64,000 nt of DNA, taken from positions 1 through 64,000 of the forward strand of contig OZ316896.1 of NCBI GenBank assembly GCA_973895155.1, written 5' to 3'. A program made the position numbers and the translations under genes. The first letter of the stretch is position 1. Every line of letters begins with the position of its first letter. Source of the DNA: Marsupella aquatica (lineage: Eukaryota; Marchantiophyta). Below are positions 12,616 through 28,000 of this stretch, piece after piece. The notes beneath the pieces were generated by a model. It ran no database searches. It was not told the origin of the DNA and was given only the letters and a program-made list of their open reading frames with translations.

Positions 12616-15031
12616 GTCAAACTCACCCCCAATATTCAATAATCATACCAGTACTTAAAAAACTGGTATGCCACATGTGAAAACTGGGGATGACACTCTA
12701 AACCCTAAACCATAAACCCTAAACCCTAAACGCTAACCCTTTTTTTTCTTTTTGCTATACTTGTCAAAAAAACGTGCTAGGCGAGCACGTAACGTTCCAA
12801 AACGTGCTATTTGCGCAAATCCACCAAAATGAAACGTTTTACCAATACTTTAAAAAAGTCAAAATTACATAAAAAGCCAACTACTCGTACCCCTAGTTGT
12901 GATCACCGCGTCGCGATAGGAGCGTGGACTCACTCCTAGTATGCATACATTGGGGGTGATTCACCCCCAATCTTGACCATCCTCACCCCCAATGCACGCA
13001 CCCCCAAAACTGGGGGCCACCCTCACCCTCAACCCCCATGGAACCCCTCCCCCACCCTCACCCCCAGCTCGTTACACCCCCAATGCTACATTAGGGTTGC
13101 ACACGCCCCCAATGCTACATTAGGGTTGCACACGCCCCCATGTGCACGCACCCCCAAAACTGGGGGCCACCCTCACCCTCAACCCCCATGGAACCCCTCC
13201 CCCTCCCTCACCCCCAGCTCGTTACACCCCCAATGCTCAATTAGGGTTGCACACGCCCCCATGTGCACGCACCCCCAAAACTGGGGGGCCATCCTCACCC
13301 TCAACCCCCATGGAACCCCTCCCCCACCCTCACCCCCAGCTCGTTACACCCCCAATGCTACAGTAGGGTTGAACAGGCCCCCATGTGCACGCACCCCCAA
13401 AACTGGGGGCCATCCTCACCCTCAACCCCCATGGAACCCCTCCCCCACCCTCACCCCCAGCTCGTTACACCCCCAATGCTACAGTAGGGTTGCACAGGCC
13501 CCCATGTGCACGCACCCCCAAAACTGGGGGCCATCCTCACCCTCAACCCCCATGGAACCCCTCCCCCACCCTCACCCCCAGCTCGTTACACCCCCAATGC
13601 TCAATTAGGGTTGCACACGCCCCCATGTGCACGCACCCCCAAAATTGGGGGCCACCCTCACCCTCAACCCCCATGGAACCCCTCCCCCACCCTCACCCCC
13701 AGCTCGTTACACCCCCAATGCTCAATTAGGGTTGCACACGCCCCCATGTGCACGCACCCCCAAAACTGGGGGCCATCCTCACCCTCAACCCCCATGGAAC
13801 CCCTCCCCCACCCTCACCCCCAGCTCGTTACACCCCCAATGCTACAGTAGGGTTGCACAGGCCCCCATGTGCACGCACCCCCAAAACTGGGGGCCATCCT
13901 CACCCTCAACCCCCATGGAACCCCTCCCCCACCCTCACCCCCAGCTCGTTACACCCCCAATGCTACAGTAGGGTTGCACAGGCCCCCATGTGCACGCACC
14001 CCCAAAACTGGGGGCCATCCTCACCCTCAACCCCCATGGAACCCCTCCCCCACCCTCACCCCCAGCTCGTTACACCCCCAATGCTCAATTAGGGTTGCAC
14101 ACGCCCCCATGTGCACGCACCCCCAAAATTGGGGGCCACCCTCACCCTCAACCCCCATGGAACCCCTCCCCCACCCTCACCCCCAGCTCGTTACACCCCC
14201 AATGCTACAGTAGGGTTGGAGAGGCCCCCATGTGCACGCACCCCCAAAACTGGGGGCCATCCTCACCCTCAACCCCCATGGAACCCCTCCCCCACCCTCA
14301 CCCCCAGCTCGTTACACCCCCAATGCTCAATTAGGGTTGCACACGCCCCCATGTGCACGCACCCCCAAAACTGGGGGCCATCCTCACCCTCAACCCCCAT
14401 GGAACCCCTCCCCCACCCTCACCCCCAGCTCGTTACACCCCCAATGCTCAATTAGGGTTGCACACGCCCCCATGTGCACGCACCCCCAAAATTGGGGGCC
14501 ATCCTCACCCTCAACCCCCATGGAACCCCTCCCCCACCCTCACCCCCAGCTCGTTACACCCCCAATGCTACAGTAGGGTTGCACACGCCCCCATGTGCAC
14601 GCACCCCCAAAACTGGGGGCCACCCTCACCCTCAACCCCCATGGAACCCCTCCCCCACCCTCACCCCCTGCTCGTTACACCCCCAATGCTACAGTAGGGT
14701 TGCACACGCCCCCATGTGCACGCACCCCCAAAACTGGGGGCCACCCTCACCCTCAACCCCCATGGAACCCCTCCCCCACCCTCACCCCCAGCTCGTTACA
14801 CCCCCAATGCTCAATTAGGGTTGCACACGCCCCCATGTGCACGCACCCCCAAAACTGGGGGCCACCCTCACCCTCAACCCCCATGGAACCCCTCCCCCAC
14901 CCTCACCCCCAGCTCGTTACACCCCCAAAAGCTACAGTAGGGTGGCACTCGCCCCCTGGTACACGCACCCCGAAAATTGCGGGGTACCCCCACCCCTAGC
15001 CCCTCCAAAATGCGCACACAACAAACTGGGG
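12616..15031. repeat. HOR copy 6 (2,416 bp)
   Basis: As copy 1 but with one extra G in a G run (13281-13287), giving the only visible length difference from the canonical unit. Confidence 0.85.
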
Positions 15032-17446
15032 GTCAAACTCACCCCCAATATTCAATAATCATACCAGTACTTAAAAAACTGGTATGCCACATGTGAAAAC
15101 TGGGGATGACACTCTAAACCCTAAACCATAAACCCTAAACCCTAAACGCTAACCCTTTTTTTTCTTTTTGCTATACTTGTCAAAAAAACGTGCTAGGCGA
15201 GCACGTAACGTTCCAAAACGTGCTATTTGCGCAAATCCACCAAAATGAAACGTTTTACCAATACTTTAAAAAAGTCAAAATTACATAAAAAGCCAACTAC
15301 TCGTACCCCTAGTTGTGATCACCGCGTCGCGATAGGAGCGTGGACTCACTCCTAGTATGCATACATTGGGGGTGATTCACCCCCAATCTTGACCATCCTC
15401 ACCCCCAATGCACGCACCCCCAAAACTGGGGGCCACCCTCACCCTCAACCCCCATGGAACCCCTCCCCCACCCTCACCCCCAGCTCGTTACACCCCCAAT
15501 GCTACATTAGGGTTGCACACGCCCCCAATGCTACATTAGGGTTGCACACGCCCCCATGTGCACGCACCCCCAAAACTGGGGGCCACCCTCACCCTCAACC
15601 CCCATGGAACCCCTCCCCCTCCCTCACCCCCAGCTCGTTACACCCCCAATGCTCAATTAGGGTTGCACACGCCCCCATGTGCACGCACCCCCAAAACTGG
15701 GGGCCATCCTCACCCTCAACCCCCATGGAACCCCTCCCCCACCCTCACCCCCAGCTCGTTACACCCCCAATGCTACAGTAGGGTTGAACAGGCCCCCATG
15801 TGCACGCACCCCCAAAACTGGGGGCCATCCTCACCCTCAACCCCCATGGAACCCCTCCCCCACCCTCACCCCCAGCTCGTTACACCCCCAATGCTACAGT
15901 AGGGTTGCACAGGCCCCCATGTGCACGCACCCCCAAAACTGGGGGCCATCCTCACCCTCAACCCCCATGGAACCCCTCCCCCACCCTCACCCCCAGCTCG
16001 TTACACCCCCAATGCTCAATTAGGGTTGCACACGCCCCCATGTGCACGCACCCCCAAAATTGGGGGCCACCCTCACCCTCAACCCCCATGGAACCCCTCC
16101 CCCACCCTCACCCCCAGCTCGTTACACCCCCAATGCTCAATTAGGGTTGCACACGCCCCCATGTGCACGCACCCCCAAAACTGGGGGCCATCCTCACCCT
16201 CAACCCCCATGGAACCCCTCCCCCACCCTCACCCCCAGCTCGTTACACCCCCAATGCTACAGTAGGGTTGCACAGGCCCCCATGTGCACGCACCCCCAAA
16301 ACTGGGGGCCATCCTCACCCTCAACCCCCATGGAACCCCTCCCCCACCCTCACCCCCAGCTCGTTACACCCCCAATGCTACAGTAGGGTTGCACAGGCCC
16401 CCATGTGCACGCACCCCCAAAACTGGGGGCCATCCTCACCCTCAACCCCCATGGAACCCCTCCCCCACCCTCACCCCCAGCTCGTTACACCCCCAATGCT
16501 CAATTAGGGTTGCACACGCCCCCATGTGCACGCACCCCCAAAATTGGGGGCCACCCTCACCCTCAACCCCCATGGAACCCCTCCCCCACCCTCACCCCCA
16601 GCTCGTTACACCCCCAATGCTACAGTAGGGTTGGAGAGGCCCCCATGTGCACGCACCCCCAAAACTGGGGGCCATCCTCACCCTCAACCCCCATGGAACC
16701 CCTCCCCCACCCTCACCCCCAGCTCGTTACACCCCCAATGCTCAATTAGGGTTGCACACGCCCCCATGTGCACGCACCCCCAAAACTGGGGGCCATCCTC
16801 ACCCTCAACCCCCATGGAACCCCTCCCCCACCCTCACCCCCAGCTCGTTACACCCCCAATGCTCAATTAGGGTTGCACACGCCCCCATGTGCACGCACCC
16901 CCAAAATTGGGGGCCATCCTCACCCTCAACCCCCATGGAACCCCTCCCCCACCCTCACCCCCAGCTCGTTACACCCCCAATGCTACAGTAGGGTTGCACA
17001 CGCCCCCATGTGCACGCACCCCCAAAACTGGGGGCCACCCTCACCCTCAACCCCCATGGAACCCCTCCCCCACCCTCACCCCCTGCTCGTTACACCCCCA
17101 ATGCTACAGTAGGGTTGCACACGCCCCCATGTGCACGCACCCCCAAAACTGGGGGCCACCCTCACCCTCAACCCCCATGGAACCCCTCCCCCACCCTCAC
17201 CCCCAGCTCGTTACACCCCCAATGCTCAATTAGGGTTGCACACGCCCCCATGTGCACGCACCCCCAAAACTGGGGGCCACCCTCACCCTCAACCCCCATG
17301 GAACCCCTCCCCCACCCTCACCCCCAGCTCGTTACACCCCCAAAAGCTACAGTAGGGTGGCACTCGCCCCCTGGTACACGCACCCCGAAAATTGCGGGGT
17401 ACCCCCACCCCTAGCCCCTCCAAAATGCGCACACAACAAACTGGGG
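15032..17446. repeat. HOR copy 7 (canonical 2,415 bp)
   Basis: Same length and monomer order as copy 1. Confidence 0.85.
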
Positions 17447-19861
17447 GTCAAACTCACCCCCAATATTCAATAATCATACCAGTACTTAAAAAACTGGTAT
17501 GCCACATGTGAAAACTGGGGATGACACTCTAAACCCTAAACCATAAACCCTAAACCCTAAACGCTAACCCTTTTTTTTCTTTTTGCTATACTTGTCAAAA
17601 AAACGTGCTAGGCGAGCACGTAACGTTCCAAAACGTGCTATTTGCGCAAATCCACCAAAATGAAACGTTTTACCAATACTTTAAAAAAGTCAAAATTACA
17701 TAAAAAGCCAACTACTCGTACCCCTAGTTGTGATCACCGCGTCGCGATAGGAGCGTGGACTCACTCCTAGTATGCATACATTGGGGGTGATTCACCCCCA
17801 ATCTTGACCATCCTCACCCCCAATGCACGCACCCCCAAAACTGGGGGCCACCCTCACCCTCAACCCCCATGGAACCCCTCCCCCACCCTCACCCCCAGCT
17901 CGTTACACCCCCAATGCTACATTAGGGTTGCACACGCCCCCAATGCTACATTAGGGTTGCACACGCCCCCATGTGCACGCACCCCCAAAACTGGGGGCCA
18001 CCCTCACCCTCAACCCCCATGGAACCCCTCCCCCTCCCTCACCCCCAGCTCGTTACACCCCCAATGCTCAATTAGGGTTGCACACGCCCCCATGTGCACG
18101 CACCCCCAAAACTGGGGGCCATCCTCACCCTCAACCCCCATGGAACCCCTCCCCCACCCTCACCCCCAGCTCGTTACACCCCCAATGCTACAGTAGGGTT
18201 GAACAGGCCCCCATGTGCACGCACCCCCAAAACTGGGGGCCATCCTCACCCTCAACCCCCATGGAACCCCTCCCCCACCCTCACCCCCAGCTCGTTACAC
18301 CCCCAATGCTACAGTAGGGTTGCACAGGCCCCCATGTGCACGCACCCCCAAAACTGGGGGCCATCCTCACCCTCAACCCCCATGGAACCCCTCCCCCACC
18401 CTCACCCCCAGCTCGTTACACCCCCAATGCTCAATTAGGGTTGCACACGCCCCCATGTGCACGCACCCCCAAAATTGGGGGCCACCCTCACCCTCAACCC
18501 CCATGGAACCCCTCCCCCACCCTCACCCCCAGCTCGTTACACCCCCAATGCTCAATTAGGGTTGCACACGCCCCCATGTGCACGCACCCCCAAAACTGGG
18601 GGCCATCCTCACCCTCAACCCCCATGGAACCCCTCCCCCACCCTCACCCCCAGCTCGTTACACCCCCAATGCTACAGTAGGGTTGCACAGGCCCCCATGT
18701 GCACGCACCCCCAAAACTGGGGGCCATCCTCACCCTCAACCCCCATGGAACCCCTCCCCCACCCTCACCCCCAGCTCGTTACACCCCCAATGCTACAGTA
18801 GGGTTGCACAGGCCCCCATGTGCACGCACCCCCAAAACTGGGGGCCATCCTCACCCTCAACCCCCATGGAACCCCTCCCCCACCCTCACCCCCAGCTCGT
18901 TACACCCCCAATGCTCAATTAGGGTTGCACACGCCCCCATGTGCACGCACCCCCAAAATTGGGGGCCACCCTCACCCTCAACCCCCATGGAACCCCTCCC
19001 CCACCCTCACCCCCAGCTCGTTACACCCCCAATGCTACAGTAGGGTTGGAGAGGCCCCCATGTGCACGCACCCCCAAAACTGGGGGCCATCCTCACCCTC
19101 AACCCCCATGGAACCCCTCCCCCACCCTCACCCCCAGCTCGTTACACCCCCAATGCTCAATTAGGGTTGCACACGCCCCCATGTGCACGCACCCCCAAAA
19201 CTGGGGGCCATCCTCACCCTCAACCCCCATGGAACCCCTCCCCCACCCTCACCCCCAGCTCGTTACACCCCCAATGCTCAATTAGGGTTGCACACGCCCC
19301 CATGTGCACGCACCCCCAAAATTGGGGGCCATCCTCACCCTCAACCCCCATGGAACCCCTCCCCCACCCTCACCCCCAGCTCGTTACACCCCCAATGCTA
19401 CAGTAGGGTTGCACACGCCCCCATGTGCACGCACCCCCAAAACTGGGGGCCACCCTCACCCTCAACCCCCATGGAACCCCTCCCCCACCCTCACCCCCTG
19501 CTCGTTACACCCCCAATGCTACAGTAGGGTTGCACACGCCCCCATGTGCACGCACCCCCAAAACTGGGGGCCACCCTCACCCTCAACCCCCATGGAACCC
19601 CTCCCCCACCCTCACCCCCAGCTCGTTACACCCCCAATGCTCAATTAGGGTTGCACACGCCCCCATGTGCACGCACCCCCAAAACTGGGGGCCACCCTCA
19701 CCCTCAACCCCCATGGAACCCCTCCCCCACCCTCACCCCCAGCTCGTTACACCCCCAAAAGCTACAGTAGGGTGGCACTCGCCCCCTGGTACACGCACCC
19801 CGAAAATTGCGGGGTACCCCCACCCCTAGCCCCTCCAAAATGCGCACACAACAAACTGGGG
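17447..19861. repeat. HOR copy 8 (canonical 2,415 bp)
   Basis: Same length and monomer order as copy 1. Confidence 0.85.
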
Positions 19862-22800
19862 GTCAAACTCACCCCCAATATTCAATAATCATACCAGTAC
19901 TTAAAAAACTGGTATGCCACATGTGAAAACTGGGGATGACACTCTAAACCCTAAACCATAAACCCTAAACCCTAAACGCTAACCCTTTTTTTTCTTTTTG
20001 CTATACTTGTCAAAAAAACGTGCTAGGCGAGCACGTAACGTTCCAAAACGTGCTATTTGCGCAAATCCACCAAAATGAAACGTTTTACCAATACTTTAAA
20101 AAAGTCAAAATTACATAAAAAGCCAACTACTCGTACCCCTAGTTGTGATCACCGCGTCGCGATAGGAGCGTGGACTCACTCCTAGTATGCATACATTGGG
20201 GGTGATTCACCCCCAATCTTGACCATCCTCACCCCCAATGCACGCACCCCCAAAACTGGGGGCCACCCTCACCCTCAACCCCCATGGAACCCCTCCCCCA
20301 CCCTCACCCCCAGCTCGTTACACCCCCAATGCTACATTAGGGTTGCACACGCCCCCAATGCTACATTAGGGTTGCACACGCCCCCATGTGCACGCACCCC
20401 CAAAACTGGGGGCCACCCTCACCCTCAACCCCCATGGAACCCCTCCCCCTCCCTCACCCCCAGCTCGTTACACCCCCAATGCTCAATTAGGGTTGCACAC
20501 GCCCCCATGTGCACGCACCCCCAAAACTGGGGGCCATCCTCACCCTCAACCCCCATGGAACCCCTCCCCCACCCTCACCCCCAGCTCGTTACACCCCCAA
20601 TGCTACAGTAGGGTTGAACAGGCCCCCATGTGCACGCACCCCCAAAACTGGGGGCCATCCTCACCCTCAACCCCCATGGAACCCCTCCCCCACCCTCACC
20701 CCCAGCTCGTTACACCCCCAATGCTACAGTAGGGTTGCACAGGCCCCCATGTGCACGCACCCCCAAAACTGGGGGCCATCCTCACCCTCAACCCCCATGG
20801 AACCCCTCCCCCACCCTCACCCCCAGCTCGTTACACCCCCAATGCTCAATTAGGGTTGCACACGCCCCCATGTGCACGCACCCCCAAAATTGGGGGCCAC
20901 CCTCACCCTCAACCCCCATGGAACCCCTCCCCCACCCTCACCCCCAGCTCGTTACACCCCCAATGCTCAATTAGGGTTGCACACGCCCCCATGTGCACGC
21001 ACCCCCAAAACTGGGGGCCATCCTCACCCTCAACCCCCATGGAACCCCTCCCCCACCCTCACCCCCAGCTCGTTACACCCCCAATGCTACAGTAGGGTTG
21101 CACAGGCCCCCATGTGCACGCACCCCCAAAACTGGGGGCCATCCTCACCCTCAACCCCCATGGAACCCCTCCCCCACCCTCACCCCCAGCTCGTTACACC
21201 CCCAATGCTACAGTAGGGTTGCACAGGCCCCCATGTGCACGCACCCCCAAAACTGGGGGCCATCCTCACCCTCAACCCCCATGGAACCCCTCCCCCACCC
21301 TCACCCCCAGCTCGTTACACCCCCAATGCTCAATTAGGGTTGCACACGCCCCCATGTGCACGCACCCCCAAAATTGGGGGCCACCCTCACCCTCAACCCC
21401 CATGGAACCCCTCCCCCACCCTCACCCCCAGCTCGTTACACCCCCAATGCTACAGTAGGGTTGGAGAGGCCCCCATGTGCACGCACCCCCAAAACTGGGG
21501 GCCATCCTCACCCTCAACCCCCATGGAACCCCTCCCCCACCCTCACCCCCAGCTCGTTACACCCCCAATGCTCAATTAGGGTTGCACACGCCCCCATGTG
21601 CACGCACCCCCAAAACTGGGGGCCATCCTCACCCTCAACCCCCATGGAACCCCTCCCCCACCCTCACCCCCAGCTCGTTACACCCCCAATGCTCAATTAG
21701 GGTTGCACACGCCCCCATGTGCACGCACCCCCAAAATTGGGGGCCATCCTCACCCTCAACCCCCATGGAACCCCTCCCCCACCCTCACCCCCAGCTCGTT
21801 ACACCCCCAATGCTACAGTAGGGTTGCACACGCCCCCATGTGCACGCACCCCCAAAACTGGGGGCCACCCTCACCCTCAACCCCCATGGAACCCCTCCCC
21901 CACCCTCACCCCCTGCTCGTTACACCCCCAATGCTACAGTAGGGTTGCACACGCCCCCATGTGCACGCACCCCCAAAACTGGGGGCCACCCTCACCCTCA
22001 ACCCCCATGGAACCCCTCCCCCACCCTCACCCCCAGCTCGTTACACCCCCAATGCTCAATTAGGGTTGCACACGCCCCCATGTGCACGCACCCCCAAAAC
22101 TGGGGGCCACCCTCACCCTCAACCCCCATGGAACCCCTCCCCCACCCTCACCCCCAGCTCTTACACCCCCAATGCTCAATTAGGGTTGCACACGCCCCCA
22201 TGTGCACGCACCCCCAAAACTGGGGGCCATCCTCACCCTCAACCCCCATGGAACCCCTCCCCCACCCTCACCCCCAGCTCGTTACACCCCCAATGCTACA
22301 GTAGGGTTGCACAGGCCCCCATGTGCACGCACCCCCAAAACTGGGGGCCATCCTCACCCTCAACCCCCATGGAACCCCTCCCCCACCCTCACCCCCAGCT
22401 CGTTACACCCCCAATGCTCAATTAGGGTTGCACACGCCCCCATGTGCACGCACCCCCAAAACTGGGGGCCATCCTCACCCTCAACCCCCATGGAACCCCT
22501 CCCCCACCCTCACCCCCAGCTCGTTACACCCCCAATGCTACAGTAGGGTTGCACAGGCCCCCATGTGCACGCACCCCCAAAACTGGGGGCCATCCTCACC
22601 CTCAACCCCCATGGAACCCCTCCCCCACCCTCACCCCCAGCTCGTTACACCCCCAATGCTCAATTAGGGTTGCACACGCCCCCATGTGCACGCACCCCAA
22701 AATTGGGGGCCACCCTCACCCTCAACCCCCATGGAACCCCTCCCCCACCCTCACCCCCAGCTCGTTACACCCCCAATGCTACAGTAGGGTTGGAGAGGCC

Positions 22801-25057
22801 CCCATGTGCACGCACCCCCAAAACTGGGGGCCATCCTCACCCTCAACCCCCATGGAACCCCTCCCCCACCCTCACCCCCAGCTCGTTACACCCCCAATGC
22901 TCAATTAGGGTTGCACAGGCCCCCATGTGCACGCACCCCCAAAACTGGGGGCCATCCTCACCCTCAACCCCCATGGAACCCCTCCCCCACCCTCACCCCC
23001 AGCTCGTTACACCCCCAATGCTACAGTAGGGTTGCACAGGCCCCCATGTGCACGCACCCCCAAAACTGGGGGCCATCCTCACCCTCAACCCCCATGGAAC
23101 CCCTCCCCCACCCTCACCCCCAGCTCGTTACACCCCCAATGCTACAGTAGGGTTGCACAGGCCCCCATGTGCACGCACCCCCAAAACTGGGGGCCATCCT
23201 CACCCTCAACCCCCATGGAACCCCTCCCCCACCCTCACCCCCAGCTCGTTACACCCCCAATGCTCAATTAGGGTTGCACACGCCCCCATGTGCACGCACC
23301 CCCAAAATTGGGGGCCACCCTCACCCTCAACCCCCATGGAACCCCTCCCCCACCCTCACCCCCAGCTCGTTACACCCCCAATGCTACAGTAGGGTTGGAG
23401 AGGCCCCCATGTGCACGCACCCCCAAAACTGGGGGCCATCCTCACCCTCAACCCCCATGGAACCCCTCCCCCACCCTCACCCCCAGCTCGTTACACCCCC
23501 AATGCTCAATTAGGGTTGCACACGCCCCCATGTGCACGCACCCCCAAAATTGGGGGCCACCCTCACCCTCAACCCCCATGGAACCCCTCCCCCACCCTCA
23601 CCCCCAGCTCGTTACACCCCCAATGCTACATTAGGGTTGCACACGCCCCCATGTGCACGCACCCCCAAAACTGGGGGCCACCCTCACCCTCAACCCCCAT
23701 GGAACCCCTCCCCCTCCCTCACCCCCAGCTCGTTACACCCCCAATGCTCAATTAGGGTTGCACACGCCCCCATGTGCACGCACCCCCAAAACTGGGGGCC
23801 ATCCTCACCCTCAACCCCCATGGAACCCCTCCCCCACCCTCACCCCCAGCTCGTTACACCCCCAATGCTACAGTAGGGTTGAACAGGCCCCCATGTGCAC
23901 GCACCCCCAAAACTGGGGGCCATCCTCACCCTCAACCCCCATGGAACCCCTCCCCCACCCTCACCCCCAGCTCGTTACACCCCCAATGCTACAGTAGGGT
24001 TGCACAGGCCCCCATGTGCACGCACCCCCAAAACTGGGGGCCATCCTCACCCTCAACCCCCATGGAACCCCTCCCCCACCCTCACCCCCAGCTCGTTACA
24101 CCCCCAATGCTACAGTAGGGTTGCACACGCCCCCATGTGCACGCACCCCCAAAACTGGGGGCCACCCTCACCCTCAACCCCCATGGAACCCCTCCCCCAC
24201 CCTCACCCCCTGCTCGTTACACCCCCAATGCTACAGTAGGGTTGCACACGCCCCCATGTGCACGCACCCCCAAAATTGGGGGCCACCCTCACCCTCAACC
24301 CCCATGGAACCCCTCCCCCACCCTCACCCCCAGCTCGTTACACCCCCAATGCTACAGTAGGGTTGGAGAGGCCCCCATGTGCACGCACCCCCAAAACTGG
24401 GGGCCATCCTCACCCTCAACCCCCATGGAACCCCTCCCCCACCCTCACCCCCAGCTCGTTACACCCCCAATGCTCAATTAGGGTTGCACACGCCCCCATG
24501 TGCACGCACCCCCAAAATTGGGGGCCATCCTCACCCTCAACCCCCATGGAACCCCTCCCCCACCCTCACCCCCAGCTCGTTACACCCCCAATGCTACAGT
24601 AGGGTTGCACACGCCCCCATGTGCACGCACCCCCAAAACTGGGGGCCACCCTCACCCTCAACCCCCATGGAACCCCTCCCCCACCCTCACCCCCTGCTCG
24701 TTACACCCCCAATGCTACAGTAGGGTTGCACACGCCCCCATGTGCACGCACCCCCAAAACTGGGGGCCACCCTCACCCTCAACCCCCATGGAACCCCTCC
24801 CCCACCCTCACCCCCAGCTCGTTACACCCCCAATGCTCAATTAGGGTTGCACACGCCCCCATGTGCACGCACCCCCAAAACTGGGGGCCACCCTCACCCT
24901 CAACCCCCATGGAACCCCTCCCCCACCCTCACCCCCAGCTCGTTACACCCCCAAAAGCTACAGTAGGGTGGCACTCGCCCCCTGGTACACGCACCCCGAA
25001 AATTGCGGGGTACCCCCACCCCTAGCCCCTCCAAAATGCGCACACAACAAACTGGGG
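19862..25057. repeat. HOR copy 9 (5,196 bp, about 39 monomers)
   Basis: Follows the canonical order to about 22160, where a 1-bp deletion in the AGCTCGTTACAC motif marks a change to a scrambled order of variant monomers. A second 1-bp deletion is near 22694. The GGTTGGAGAGG variant recurs near 22791, 23392 and 24363. 5196 minus 2415 equals 23x121 minus 2. Confidence 0.8.
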
Positions 25058-28000
25058 GTCAAACTCACCCCCAATATTCAATAATCATACCAGTACTTAA
25101 AAAACTGGTATGCCACATGTGAAAACTGGGGATGACACTCTAAACCCTAAACCATAAACCCTAAACCCTAAACGCTAACCCTTTTTTTTCTTTTTGCTAT
25201 ACTTGTCAAAAAAACGTGCTAGGCGAGCACGTAACGTTCCAAAACGTGCTATTTGCGCAAATCCACCAAAATGAAACGTTTTACCAATACTTTAAAAAAG
25301 TCAAAATTACATAAAAAGCCAACTACTCGTACCCCTAGTTGTGATCACCGCGTCGCGATAGGAGCGTGGACTCACTCCTAGTATGCATACATTGGGGGTG
25401 ATTCACCCCCAATCTTGACCATCCTCACCCCCAATGCACGCACCCCCAAAACTGGGGGCCACCCTCACCCTCAACCCCCATGGAACCCCTCCCCCACCCT
25501 CACCCCCAGCTCGTTACACCCCCAATGCTACATTAGGGTTGCACACGCCCCCATGTGCACGCACCCCCAAAACTGGGGGCCACCCTCACCCTCAACCCCC
25601 ATGGAACCCCTCCCCCTCCCTCACCCCCAGCTCGTTACACCCCCAATGCTCAATTAGGGTTGCACACGCCCCCATGTGCACGCACCCCCAAAACTGGGGG
25701 CCATCCTCACCCTCAACCCCCATGGAACCCCTCCCCCACCCTCACCCCCAGCTCGTTACACCCCCAATGCTACAGTAGGGTTGAACAGGCCCCCATGTGC
25801 ACGCACCCCCAAAACTGGGGGCCATCCTCACCCTCAACCCCCATGGAACCCCTCCCCCACCCTCACCCCCAGCTCGTTACACCCCCAATGCTACAGTAGG
25901 GTTGCACAGGCCCCCATGTGCACGCACCCCCAAAACTGGGGGCCATCCTCACCCTCAACCCCCATGGAACCCCTCCCCCACCCTCACCCCCAGCTCGTTA
26001 CACCCCCAATGCTCAATTAGGGTTGCACACGCCCCCATGTGCACGCACCCCCAAAATTGGGGGCCATCCTCACCCTCAACCCCCATGGAACCCCTCCCCC
26101 ACCCTCACCCCCAGCTCGTTACACCCCCAATGCTCAATTAGGGTTGCACACGCCCCCATGTGCACGCACCCCCAAAATTGGGGGCCACCCTCACCCTCAA
26201 CCCCCATGGAACCCCTCCCCCACCCTCACCCCCAGCTCGTTACACCCCCAATGCTACAGTAGGGTTGGAGAGGCCCCCATGTGCACGCACCCCCAAAACT
26301 GGGGGCCATCCTCACCCTCAACCCCCATGGAACCCCTCCCCCACCCTCACCCCCAGCTCGTTACACCCCCAATGCTACATTAGGGTTGCACACGCCCCCA
26401 TGTGCACGCACCCCCAAAACTGGGGGCCACCCTCACCCTCAACCCCCATGGAACCCCTCCCCCTCCCTCACCCCCAGCTCGTTACACCCCCAATGCTCAA
26501 TTAGGGTTGCACACGCCCCCATGTGCACGCACCCCCAAAACTGGGGGCCATCCTCACCCTCAACCCCCATGGAACCCCTCCCCCACCCTCACCCCCAGCT
26601 CGTTACACCCCCAATGCTACAGTAGGGTTGAACAGGCCCCCATGTGCACGCACCCCCAAAACTGGGGGCCATCCTCACCCTCAACCCCCATGGAACCCCT
26701 CCCCCACCCTCACCCCCAGCTCGTTACACCCCCAATGCTACAGTAGGGTTGCACAGGCCCCCATGTGCACGCACCCCCAAAACTGGGGGCCATCCTCACC
26801 CTCAACCCCCATGGAACCCCTCCCCCACCCTCACCCCCAGCTCGTTACACCCCCAATGCTCAATTAGGGTTGCACACGCCCCCATGTGCACGCACCCCCA
26901 AAATTGGGGGCCACCCTCACCCTCAACCCCCATGGAACCCCTCCCCCACCCTCACCCCCAGCTCGTTACACCCCCAATGCTCAATTAGGGTTGCACACGC
27001 CCCCATGTGCACGCACCCCCAAAACTGGGGGCCATCCTCACCCTCAACCCCCATGGAACCCCTCCCCCACCCTCACCCCCAGCTCGTTACACCCCCAATG
27101 CTACAGTAGGGTTGCACAGGCCCCCATGTGCACGCACCCCCAAAACTGGGGGCCATCCTCACCCTCAACCCCCATGGAACCCCTCCCCCACCCTCACCCC
27201 CAGCTCGTTACACCCCCAATGCTCAATTAGGGTTGCACACGCCCCCATGTGCACGCACCCCCAAAACTGGGGGCCATCCTCACCCTCAACCCCCATGGAA
27301 CCCCTCCCCCACCCTCACCCCCAGCTCGTTACACCCCCAATGCTACAGTAGGGTTGCACAGGCCCCCATGTGCACGCACCCCCAAAACTGGGGGCCATCC
27401 TCACCCTCAACCCCCATGGAACCCCTCCCCCACCCTCACCCCCAGCTCGTTACACCCCCAATGCTCAATTAGGGTTGCACACGCCCCCATGTGCACGCAC
27501 CCCCAAAATTGGGGGCCACCCTCACCCTCAACCCCCATGGAACCCCTCCCCCACCCTCACCCCCAGCTCGTTACACCCCCAATGCTACAGTAGGGTTGGA
27601 GAGGCCCCCATGTGCACGCACCCCCAAAACTGGGGGCCATCCTCACCCTCAACCCCCATGGAACCCCTCCCCCACCCTCACCCCCAGCTCGTTACACCCC
27701 CAATGCTCAATTAGGGTTGCACAGGCCCCCATGTGCACGCACCCCCAAAACTGGGGGCCATCCTCACCCTCAACCCCCATGGAACCCCTCCCCCACCCTC
27801 ACCCCCAGCTCGTTACACCCCCAATGCTACAGTAGGGTTGCACAGGCCCCCATGTGCACGCACCCCCAAAACTGGGGGCCATCCTCACCCTCAACCCCCA
27901 TGGAACCCCTCCCCCACCCTCACCCCCAGCTCGTTACACCCCCAATGCTACAGTAGGGTTGCACAGGCCCCCATGTGCACGCACCCCCAAAACTGGGGGC

